A stretch of DNA of 17,937 bases from assembly GCA_025677825.1 (NCBI GenBank), contig JAIXMO010000125.1:1-17937 (forward strand), given 5' to 3'. Of this stretch, positions 8,473 to 16,808 are shown one piece after another. The DNA comes from Helicostylum pulchrum (Eukaryota; Mucoromycota; Mucoromycetes; Mucorales; Mucoraceae). A program made the translations under genes and the position numbers. Position 1 is the stretch's first letter. The number at the start of each line of letters is the position of its first letter. Under the pieces are notes generated by a model. It was not told the DNA's origin and made no database searches. It saw only the letters and a program-made list of their open reading frames with translations.

Positions 8473-10838
8473 ATGAGTGGTGTTATTGATCCTAGTAGTC
8501 TTTCTAACCTCAACGAGGTAGCTACCAAGCATATTCATATGAACTGGACTATCGCCTTTGACCAAAAGAAAATCGGTGGTCATGTTTTATTAGATATTCT
8601 TACTTTGCTTCCCAACGTTTCAAAAGTTATTTTAGATACCAGTTACCTCGACTTGAAAAACGTTTCTTTAAACGGACAAAATCTCGAAGTAAAAATAAAC
8701 GACAAGAAAAAAAAAACGCGTGTACTAAAAAAAACTCTTTTTTTTTTAAAAAAATAGTATATTGTTGCTGAACGTCATCTTAGTCTTGGTTCTGCCTTAA
8801 CAGTCACTCTTCCCGAACCTATTGCTAACGCAGGTACCACATTTCAACTCAAGGTAGAGTACTCTACCACTGATAAATGTACTGGTGTTCAATACTTGGA
8901 GCCCGAGTAAGTTTTTTTTTTTTTTTTTTTTTTTTTTTTCGATTCTTAAAACCCCCTCATACTAATTAATAAAATAGACAAACTGTTGGTAAGAAACATC
9001 CTTACTTATTCTCTCAATGTCAAGCTGTAAGTATATACATATAAAAATATATAAACTATTCCTAATTGCCGTATTAGATCCATGCTAGATCCATGTTACC
9101 TTGTATGGACTCACCTTCCAACAAATTAACATACTCTGCATCTGTCACTTCTCCCTTACCCGTTGTCATGTCTGCACTTTTATCCAGCACAGACGAGAAC
9201 GCCGATAACACAAAGACATACCACTTTAAGCAAGCCACTACCATTCCATCCTACTTGATTGCTATTGCTGCTGGTAACTTGGCTGGTCGTGAGATTGGTC
9301 CTCGATCTACTGTTTGGTGTGAACCTGAAGTTGTTGAACAAGCCGCTTGGGAATTCGATGTAAGTCCCTTTTTTTTGAAGCAGCAACACACAAACTCATC
9401 CTCTCTAAAAAAATAATAGGATACTGAACGTTTTATTGCAACTGGTGAAAGCCTTTTAACTCCTTATGAATGGGGACGTTATGACCTTTTGGTCTTACCT
9501 CCTTCTTTCCCTTACGGTGGCATGGAGGTAATTTTTAAAAAAAATATGTAATCCGGTCCGATCCGTGATGGACTTTTAAACTAACAACTTTTTTTTTTAA
9601 AAAAAAGAATCCTTGCTTAACTTTTGTTACACCTACTCTTTTAGCAGGTAAACGTATTAACTTTCCTTTTTTGGATAAATTATAATATTAATTTTTTTTT
9701 GTAGGTGATAAAAGTGCTGTAGATGTTGTTGCTCACGAAATTGCTCATAGTTGGATGGGTAATTTAGTAACCACTTCAAACTGGGAACACTTTTGGTTAA
9801 ATGAAGGTTGGACTGTCTTTATCGAAAGAAAGATTGCTGGTAAGAGATTTTGTAAAAAAAGCAAAATGGGGATATTTTTTTAAAAAAGGTTATATATCGT
9901 TATAGCTCGTCTTCACGGAGAAGCCGAAAGACAATTCAGTTCTATTATTGGATGGAAAGCCTTGAAAGAAAGTGTTGAACTCTTTGGCTCAGATTCTCCT
10001 GCCACTGTTTTAAAACCTGATTTAAGTAGTGGTATTGATCCTGACGATTATTTCAGTTCAATTCCTTACGGTAAAAATAACATTTTTTAAACGATTGCAA
10101 GTTAAGTAACTGATAAACTCCACAAACATTATAGAAAAGGGATTCAATTTACTTTATCATATTGAAAAGGTTGTCGGCGGACCTAGTGTATTTGAACCTT
10201 ATATGAAGGCTCACGTTGAACGTTTTGCCAACAAGTCCATCACTACCGAAGATTGGTTAGCTCATATTCACGAATACATGGAGGTCAATCACGGTCAAGA
10301 GACGCTTGAAAAATTAAAGACCATTGATTTCGATCTTTGGATCAATAGTCCCGGTATGCCTCCTGTTGACCCCAACTTTGATACCAGTCTTGCTGATGCT
10401 TGTTATAACCTTGCTTCTCGTTGGGATCAAGCTCGTCATTCTGATGATTTATCTCAATTCTCTCCTAGCGATATTGCCCAATTCTCTTCCGCTCAAAAGA
10501 TTGTATTTTTGGAACGTTTGACTGATTGCGAACCATTACCTCACAAGTTATTGGAAAAGATGGATGAACTCTACGAGATGAGCCCTATCCGTAACGCAGA
10601 TATCCGGTTCCGTTGGGAGCAAATCTGTGTTATGGCCAGTTACGAAAAGATATATCCTAGTGTCATTGAGTTCATTACACAACAAGGCCGTATGAAGTTT
10701 GTCCGTCCTCTTTACCGTTACCTCTATAACGCCAAGAACGGTGCTCAATTAGCTCAAGATACTTTCTTGAAACATAAAAACTTTTATCATCCCATTGCCT
10801 CTCAACTTATTGCTAAAGACATTAACTTGAACCAATAA
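8473..10838 (+). CDS. LAP2: Leukotriene A4 hydrolase / aminopeptidase, zinc metallopeptidase family M1
   Basis: The exons are 8473-8688, 8758-8906, 8978-9026, 9078-9359, 9420-9527, 9608-9647, 9705-9839, 9906-10070 and 10135-10838, giving 615 codons before TAA (human LTA4H has about 611). The predicted cytosolic enzyme trims N-terminal residues from small peptides and may also hydrolyse fatty-acid epoxides. The N-terminal beta domain includes [11 protein letters not shown] and [12 protein letters not shown]. The exopeptidase motif GGMEN (265-269) spans the exon 5/6 junction. The zinc site is HEIAH (292-296) with Glu315 eighteen residues on, and Glu293 is the general base. Tyr381 in PYEKG is the proton donor. 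GRMKF-x-RP near the C-terminus supplies the carboxylate-binding Arg and Lys. At the position of human Tyr378 there is Phe376. The start at 8473 is chosen because family homology starts shortly after; an in-frame TTG-rich extension upstream is UTR. Intron 2 contains T28. Confidence 0.95.
8912..8939 (+). repeat. T28 homopolymer inside aminopeptidase intron 2
   Basis: Twenty-eight consecutive T residues start immediately after GTAAG of the 5' splice site, so the donor reads GTAAGT followed by 27 more T. The tract fills 40 percent of the 71-nt intron. It is expected to vary in length between isolates; exact length in the read may be uncertain. Confidence 0.9.
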
Positions 10839-10899
10839 AAAAAACATGACTTTTTTTTTTAAAAAAAATAAAAAATAAATAAATCAAATTTTTATTTAA
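10839..10899. terminator. 61-bp convergent 3' spacer shared by the aminopeptidase and SCCPDH-like genes
   Basis: Only 61 bp separate the two stop codons of opposite-facing genes. The spacer is nearly pure A/T. It contains a T10A8 palindromic block (10851-10868) and overlapping AATAAA-like signals on the plus strand (about 10868-10881) with TTTATT on the same stretch serving the other strand. The 3' ends of both mRNAs almost certainly overlap or extend into the opposite gene. Poly(A) signal assignments are inference. Confidence 0.55.
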
Positions 10900-12332
10900 T
10901 TATTGTATATCTTCAACTTCAAAGACCATACCTTGGTTTTGTCTTAAACGGTCCAACAAGACATTACCAAAGGCAGTAGCAGGAGTTAAAATACCACCTT
11001 CCTTTCCAGGAATTTCATCCAAAGATCGAACAATACTTAGAGCAGATTCAGCAACCATACGACAGGTATCACCATACCCAGGATCTCTGAACCCACGGAC
11101 GGTACCACGCACACGGATCTGTTCATCATAAGGTTCAGTTTCCGCAGTACCTACCAACTGGAACTCAAACCCACCTTTGGCTCTTTTTTCCGCATCAGGA
11201 CCATCACCGGAAGTAGCCAAAATACTTGTAATTTTTTCCGCGAAAAAGGGGATCTTGAACAACAAAGCAGCGATAGGCGCGATAGTGTACAAGAAGGTAG
11301 TCAAGAGCAAAGCAGGTAAAAACTTCATGGACACGGACTCCTTATAACTAAAGAGCTTACCATAGCCTTGACCACGATCGCTCCAAATAGACCAACTACG
11401 ACGCACCACCTTTTCATTAATAGGTGCCATCAAGAAGAACGCTTGCCACTTGTTTCCGAAATCATGATCACGCGTCAACACAGGTAAAGTAGCTTTATCC
11501 ACACCTTGACGTGTAGCCAAAAGGTAAGGGTTGATTTGATCCTTTGAAGATAAAGTTTTATCCGCCAACAAACCAAGTACTGAAAGAAGGGTTCCCCCAG
11601 AATACCCACCGGATACTCTGACAAGCGAATTTTTAACGGATGCTAAATCCAAGTGATGCTTTTTATGAATGTAGTCTGACAACATAAATACACCTAAATC
11701 ACTAGGAATCGAATCAAATCCACAGGTAGGAACAATCATCACACCAGCTTCTTTGGCTTGCGTGTCGAAACGATCAATGATTTGCTTTATAAACGTGTAC
11801 TCTCCTGTGGTATCCACATAATGTGTGCGTTGACGAATACATGCTTCGACTAAGGGAGTACCGTATTTAGCAAAAGGTCCAACTGTGCTAATAACAACAC
11901 GTGTTTGAGCTAAAACTGAGTCCAGACTATCTGGTTGAGTAGAGTCTGCAATTAACAACTCAATATCCTGTATATAAAAAGTTAATTATCTGTTACAAGT
12001 TGTAAACAAGAAAGCTGTTACCTTTAACGAGGGATCTAGTTTAACTAAACGATCTTTCACTTGCTCGAGTTTACCGAGATTACGACCTGCTAAAGCCCAA
12101 GAAAGTTTCTACATATGTTTATTAGTACGCAAAAGTAAAAACAAATAGGAAAGTGATGTAAATTTACGTCATCTTTGATTTCTGCTAAATATTCACAAGT
12201 CAATGCACCAGTGAATCCTGTTGCACCAAACACAACTACACAGATTTTAATCAGTACATCAATACAAGCTGTGTGATTCTTTTAAAGAGTGGACTTACCA
12301 ATATCGAATTTTCTTTGATTATAATCAGTCAT
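10900..12332 (-). CDS. SCCPDH: Saccharopine dehydrogenase-like oxidoreductase (SCCPDH family)
   Basis: On the minus strand the exons are 12332-12299, 12235-12168, 12108-12022 and 11967-10900, giving 418 codons before TAA; introns are 63, 59 and 54 nt. Human SCCPDH has about 429 residues. The N-terminus carries the Rossmann nucleotide-binding signature VVFGATGFTG (12-21), then LAGRN and STVGPF (90-95), followed by YVDTTGE and CGFDSIPSDLG, all typical of this family. A hydrophobic stretch at about 279-302 may associate with a membrane; family members are known from lipid droplets. GDPG-like and GGILTPATAFG motifs close the protein. Despite the name it lacks the domain organisation of the lysine-pathway enzyme, and its substrate is unknown; mycobacterial relatives are trans-acting enoyl reductases. 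The start at 12332 is the only Met before the Rossmann motif and gives a well-formed first intron. A polypyrimidine tract (seen as GA-rich on plus, 12370-12400) precedes it. Confidence 0.9.
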
Positions 12333-12632
12333 TTTTTTGTACAAGTTTTAAAAGGGAAAAATACAACTAAAAAGAAAAGAAGAGAAAGAAGAGAGAGCAA
12401 AAAAATGAAAAAAAAAACCAGACATAAATGATTTGTTGTTTATTTGTACGACAAAGCCTTGTCAGCTTAAATGTCGGAGACTACACACAACACACATATG
12501 AAATAGTCGTCATTCTCCTTTTTAGACGAAAAAAATTCAGTAATATATATAATTGACCACGATTTTTTTTTACAAAATACAAAATACACAAAATAAACAA
12601 AAATGACTATTACAGTGACTCCACCCCCAATA

Positions 12633-12809
12633 TTCGCTTTCCAATATATTAAATTCGCTTTGGTTTCCAACCAAAGTTCGTTTCTTAAAAGCCCAATGTT
12701 CACTTTTTCATGTGTCAAAGTTCGTTCTGGTAATAATTCACATTTCGCGTTTGCATCATCCAAAATTTGCTTTTGTTTTGTCATGTTTTGCTTATGTTAA
12801 GTGTCACTT
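12633..12809. repeat. Degenerate tandem array with about 22-bp period, eight units
   Basis: The motif TTCGCTTT or a close variant recurs with start positions 12633, 12654, 12677, 12699, 12721, 12744, 12767 and 12788, that is spacings of 21, 23, 22, 22, 23, 23 and 21. Several units end in CCAAAG, TCAAAG or CCAATG just before the next TTCG. The middle of each unit is poorly conserved. The period is not a multiple of three, so it is a DNA-level repeat, not a protein repeat. The minus-strand ORF of 105 codons that covers it is therefore probably incidental. The end of the last unit is approximate. Confidence 0.55.
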
Positions 12810-12910
12810 AACGATTACATATTCGTTAGCAAGAGGGCTTCATTTATGTGTTGCATGTTTGAATTGTTAAAGATCCAACTTTTTGTTGTCGTAGTCACCG
12901 CCACTGTCTG

Positions 12911-13001
12911 ACCCACTTCTGTGTACTTTTTAAAAAGTGACAGCCAATTACACAGAAGTGGGTAAAAAGTAGGAGCCAATAACAGAGAAGCAGCAGCCAA
13001 T
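12911..13001. repeat. 32-bp tandem repeat with CCAAT boxes plus an inverted partial copy
   Basis: Units 12931-12962 and 12963-12994 share TAAAAAGT, AGCCAAT and ACA-AGAAG at the same offsets (24 of 32 positions identical), and a third AGCCAAT begins a partial unit at 12995. CCAAT boxes are at 12944-12948, 12976-12980 and 12997-13001. Upstream, ACCCACTTCTGTGTA (12911-12925) is the exact complement of TACACAGAAGTGGGT (12949-12963), making a 15-bp inverted repeat with a 23-nt spacer. The left arm continues with CTTTTTA, so it is an inverted copy of the whole unit with the 11-bp CCAAT-containing core missing. CCAAT is the target of the fungal Hap complex, but no gene start is evident nearby. Confidence 0.75.
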
Positions 13002-13292
13002 CATAGACCGTTTTGTACGCTGCCCTTTTACTACCAAGTTAAAACAATGTCGCTAGGAGTTTATGGTGTGAACTCTGATTAAATACGATGGGAAATCTCG
13101 GCTAAGCAAGTTCTTTCAGAATGTTGTATATGAAGGTGCCATTTCGACCAGTTTAATTTGAACCTTTTTCCCTCCATCTGACATAAAAAGGAATTAGTAT
13201 TTATATCTATTTGTGAAGTGGAGAATGGGGGCAAGTGCAAGTATTCTGGGTGTCAACGTAGAGCTGATTTAGTTCAGAAATTAACTTACCCT

Positions 13293-13559
13293 TTATGCGA
13301 TATATGGGGATGCGTGCAGGCAGCTGTATTCATTTGAAGAGAAGATCATAAAAGTACATGAGACAAACAAGCATTGGCTTTGGATTTTTTTTTTCCGATC
13401 TGACAGCTCAAGGGGAAGTTCCCTATTCGCGATAAAGGTGTCGAATCCATACTTCTTTGATGTACTACAAATTATCACTGACGTGGATTTATCAGACCCA
13501 ACGAGCGATTCAGAGATGGAGTTAACAAATTGGCCTTTCCATTTATTTATTTTTTTCAA
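13293..13559 (-). pseudogene. Weak ORF, possibly a decayed coding fragment
   Basis: The frame encodes 88 residues from ATG 13559, with the middle reading SISESLVGSDKSTSVIICS and then YGFDTFIANRELPLELSD. This central part has balanced, protein-like composition, unlike the homopolymer-rich noise ORFs nearby. The C-terminal third reads through an A/T run and loses that character. I do not recognise a domain. No splice-linked exons were found. It could be a remnant of a repeat-family gene or chance. Confidence 0.2.
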
Positions 13560-14018
13560 ATTTTGGCAAGCTGCTTCGAGTCACAATAAAAGTAAAAGTT
13601 GCGTTTAAGAAAGTGATCGCTCTATCAGAAAGTAAAATTGTGTGCTCTTTAAATGACTTGAATGTGTTGTGCTTCTGCTATGGAGACGCCTCAACACCAA
13701 GCATTTCTACATCTTTTATATACCTTATCAACTATGTTTATATATGTAAAGTGAAAATTTAGATTGCACTACTTTCATAATCCAGTTATAGTATAATGTG
13801 CTCTGTTCTAATTATCTATTTTTTTTTTCGACATCGTTTAAACCATTACAGAACACATGAAAACTTTATTTGTAAGCCTAATTATTTAGATTGTATATCT
13901 GGTATTTCCATTGGTAATTTTATTTTGTAAATACTTGGTATGAAAGGTACAAAAATAAATGCTATACAAAGTGACAATGGTTTGCAGGGATATAACATGT
14001 ATCATGATTTCTAGAAGA

Positions 14019-14510
14019 TCAATTATCTAAATATAGATGGGTAAAACGCAAGGAGATGTTTTCAGCAAGTTTTGCATTAGCTGCGGGTAAACCATCCCCA
14101 GCAGCATCTGCGACTGCAGACAAGAATACAAGATACGCAAATTTGAAAATACTGACTTGCGATGACTTAGTGAGTTCTTGCTTCAGTCTTGTCACGACTG
14201 CCTGCAATAGTATCCATGTTTTGCTTTCTTTAATCACAGGGTCGAAAAGAATCATGAAATTATCAAGCTGATCTTGTGTGGGCACATTATTATGATAGAA
14301 GTGAGCACGAGCCCACACCGCCAACAACTGAGATGATAACATTGCAACTGATGTTGAGTTTAACCCATAGCCAAAACTAGGCAAATCACAAGGTGTGAAA
14401 ACTGTAGCGGGCATGTGGAGAGTGTCAGAGAAAGATGTGAACGTGCGTCTCCAACAGCTAAACGTGCTAGGGTGGTGGAAGGAGGATGTCAACTGGCGTA
14501 ATTGCGACAT
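14019..14510 (-). pseudogene. Orphan 163-codon ORF resembling the C-terminal tail of a LINE-like reverse transcriptase
   Basis: The longest open frame in the gene-poor right third starts at ATG 14510; a TAG lies six codons upstream, so it is truncated at the N-terminus. It reads FSCWRRTFTSFSDTL, then LPSFGYGLN, then SSQLLAVWARAHFYHNN, followed by amphipathic helices. The pattern of a Trp-containing helix, a short Pro/Gly loop and LLAVWxxAH followed by a Pro resembles the segment after the zinc-knuckle in LINE-type ORF2 proteins of zygomycete-like fungi; this is inference from memory of the pattern, not a search. No polymerase motif (FADD) is in the window, so if correct this is only a relic. 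It could instead be an unrecognised lineage-specific gene. Confidence 0.35.
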
Positions 14511-14877
14511 TGATCTTGTACAGCACTACGGCGAAAAAAAGCGCTGTCTTGATCTGGGATATAATTATTAAAAGTAACCAAACACACTTACATCATAGTC
14601 AAAGACTAGTATATTAAATGAAGCCGTAATATAAACTAAAAGTCTATCGTATAAATTACATCATAAAATGATATAATGTAAAGACACTAATAAATATAGC
14701 TTACTAAAATTACTTAGTGTCTCTTTGGTAAATGGTATAAATACAACCTTAGAGCAGAATTCTTATAACCCTTAGATCTCTTTTTATATAATAAAGCACT
14801 TTAATCCAGTCTCACAGTGTTTATACTTGACCCTCTCTTTTTTATTATATATCTTTATTCTACACTCCCATTTACCA

Positions 14878-14926
14878 CAAGCGCTAATCATTAAGCCGGA
14901 GCGCTTGGGGAAGCGCTGGTGCTTAA
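14878..14926. repeat. GC-rich nested hairpin with a competing alternative fold
   Basis: TTAAGC (14891-14896) pairs with GCTTAA (14921-14926), and inside it AGCGCTT (14900-14906) pairs with AAGCGCT (14911-14917) around a GGGG loop. The two stems are separated by a CGG/GGT internal loop. Upstream, CAAGCGCT (14878-14885) can instead pair with AGCGCTTG (14900-14907), which would open the inner stem. Three AGCGCT copies thus give two mutually exclusive folds. The block is much richer in G/C than its surroundings. Function unknown; it may be the end of a mobile element. Confidence 0.75.
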
Positions 14927-16258
14927 GAATTGGCAGGTGGAAAAATAAATAATCACTGAGCTTTCAATTTTCGAGCTTTACTTTTTTTTTTCTTAAAATG
15001 AAAAAAAAAAATGGTAGTAAGAACAACTTTTTCGAAAAAAAAAGATCTCAGTCGTTAGTCAAGCACTGATGATAAACTTATCACCGTCCTTTTAATCTAT
15101 AAATGGGATATTTAATATAATGGTTTTACACAAAATCGTATAAACCAAATGTATGATTCCAGTAGAAATCAGTTTTTTTTTCGCTTAAGAATTAAGAAAA
15201 AAAAAACACGCACACAACCTCATTTAACAACAATGGATATAATGATTACAGGTAGTAGCAATTCAATAATATCATATAGTCATTGACATTACGGGTACAA
15301 ACTGTTGTTTTTGAAGCCATCTTATCTATATCCACATTCAAGAAGAAAAACTGGAAGGTACACGACTATAGTATAAACTTTATTAAAGTGTAAGATTTTA
15401 TCTATTGAACTAGATCTAGTTTAGGCATCTCAATCAATTTACATAAAGACGAAAAGTAAATTCTACATCTCTACACCTCTCCAAAGTGTCTAGTTTGCAA
15501 AGAAAAAGATTGAAGATTAAATTGTTTACAAAAAGTGATTTACATTTTTTTTTGTAACTGGGTCCATTTTTTTTTAGACAGTCGATTTCTGCAGATACGG
15601 ATCAAACTTGCCATGATACCGAATTGTCGGTGCGGAAACTATGTTTACAAATTATAAACCTTAAATTACTTTTCTTTATTCCCTTTTAATTAACTGTAGT
15701 CGTATTATTTTCTTCACGTTGGAATAAAAAAAAAACTATGATATTAAATCCAGGCAGGGCATTTTTTTTTGCAGGCACAAAAAAAGAAAGACTCCGCTAC
15801 TGATTTTTCATTTTTTAACAACATGTACAATACACATTGTTGTTCTCTTTGAAAGTCGACTGCTAGACACAGCCTAATGTGCCTAATATTGCTCATGGCG
15901 ATATTTTGAAACTAGACATTCAGTTTGGTGGCGGGTATTGTAATAGCTTATTGTGTTACAAAATGCTTCTTTTGACACAAATATGATCCCCTTTATTTGA
16001 CAGATGCATATTGTCAGGTACAAATGTAAGTCTACATAAACACTTCTAAAAACATTCAAGTAAACCCTATTTTAACCTTCACTTCTTGTCATTTCACTTT
16101 TATTAGCTTTAATGTCAATCATTTTAAAACATTAAGCATCTAAAGGGGTTTTTTCTTCTGTAATGAACCAAACCCTGAGTACATTGAGCTAAAAAAAAGC
16201 TTTTTAGTTTTCTGAACTAATAAGTATAATGCTTTTTAAGATGCTTCTTCCAAGTACT

Positions 16259-16283
16259 GTATCCTTTTGTATCCTTTTGTATC
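16259..16283. repeat. 10-bp tandem repeat, about 2.5 copies
   Basis: The unit ATCCTTTTGT is present twice in a row (16261-16280), with GT before and ATC after continuing the pattern. It is a short simple repeat without evident coding role. Confidence 0.9.
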
Positions 16284-16356
16284 GTGGTGATTGTTCCTTT
16301 TATTAAAAGGTAAGGATTTAAACTGCTTTGCTTATAAATATTTAAACCTAATCATA

Positions 16357-16434
16357 ATGTCTATTTATAACGGTAAATGCTGGTGCTGGTGCTGGTGCTG
16401 GAACTGGTGCTGCAGTTGTTGTATTCGTTGTTAA
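16357..16434 (+). CDS. Micro-ORF for a 25-residue Cys/Trp-rich peptide, doubtful
   Basis: From ATG 16357 the frame reads MSIYNGK, then four Cys-Trp pairs, then NWCCSCCIRC and TAA: nine Cys and five Trp in 25 residues. The length and Cys content recall short fungal metallothioneins, but those lack Trp, and the Cys-Trp pairs come directly from the TGCTGG repeat. A TATAAATA at 16333-16340 is only 17 bp before the ATG, too close for a normal fungal TATA-to-ATG distance. A second frame from ATG 16377 reads Leu/Val and a third reads Gly/Ala, as expected of a repeat. The Cys codons after the repeat (CCSCCIRC) are the only part not explained by it. Probably chance. Confidence 0.15.
   Translation: MSIYNGKCWCWCWCWNWCCSCCIRC
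16378..16401 (+). repeat. (TGCTGG)4 hexanucleotide repeat
   Basis: Four perfect copies of TGCTGG are followed by a diverged continuation (AACTGGTGCTGC). It is GC-rich against an AT-rich background and leads directly into the first copy of the duplicated block that follows. Confidence 0.9.
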
Positions 16435-16715
16435 TATGACGGGAAAGAATGGTAAATGGGGTTTTTATTTATTTTGCTTCTAAACTAATTCTGATCCATT
16501 CCTTTTTTTTTATTTCTCTAGAATATAATTTCTTTCTCTTCTCTTTGAAACATTGCTATTTATAATTGTACTGGCTTTTGAAAGCAACAGGACATAACGG
16601 TTGCTAAAGTGGTTTTTGACGAGCTGTTTGTCTCCTTCTCCCCTCCTAGTTTACGAGCGGTTAATGCAGACTTTCCCACCTGGTTGAAACGTCATCCACA
16701 ACCACGCGGATATCG
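16427..16715 (+). repeat. Diverged direct duplication, copy 1
   Basis: It begins GTTGTTAATATGA, continues with TTCTAAACT-ATTCT-ATCCATT, and has a best-conserved core at about 16570-16673 containing CTGGCTTTTGAAAGCA, ACGGTTGCTAAAGTGG and GACGAGCTGTTT. It ends GCGGATATCG. Compared with copy 2 it has about 45 extra bp of T/C-rich DNA between the ATCCATT block and the core. One frame (16591-16719) stays open for 42 codons ending in a Pro/Arg-rich tail. GTAAAT (from 16452) and an AG just before GACATAACGG could mark an intron, but this is speculative. Confidence 0.75.
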
Positions 16716-16808
16716 CTAAGTGTTGTAGTTGGAGGTATTCAGTCTTTTGATAAAAAAAAACTTTAGCGGCTTGACTCGTTCTTTTGGTGGACATTGTCAG
16801 TACTTGTT

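Larger units (their letters stand above)
12333..14018. other. Gene-poor, repeat-containing region upstream of SCCPDH
   Basis: No intact gene is supported. The first 130 bp carry the likely SCCPDH promoter and 5' UTR (A/G-rich on the plus strand). Two unusual repeat structures, at 12633-12809 and 12911-13001, are listed separately. A weak minus-strand ORF at 13293-13559 is also listed. The remainder (13560-14018) is AT-rich without visible structure. Confidence 0.5.

Noticed and set aside
10548..10748. Minus-strand ORF inside the last aminopeptidase exon
   Set aside because: Shadow of a well-supported M1-family exon on the other strand.
12467..12784. Minus-strand ORF of 105 codons with one hydrophobic stretch
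   Set aside because: It is the translation of the 22-bp-period DNA repeat (not a multiple of three) followed by an A/T-rich stretch that mimics a membrane helix. No splice partner or domain was seen.
12633..12809. CRISPR-like array because of even spacing
   Set aside because: Only a short core is shared, repeats are degenerate, spacers are far too short, and the sequence is eukaryotic.
12815..13000. Minus-strand ORF of 61 codons
   Set aside because: It overlaps the CCAAT/inverted-repeat structure; composition follows the repeat and it has no family resemblance.
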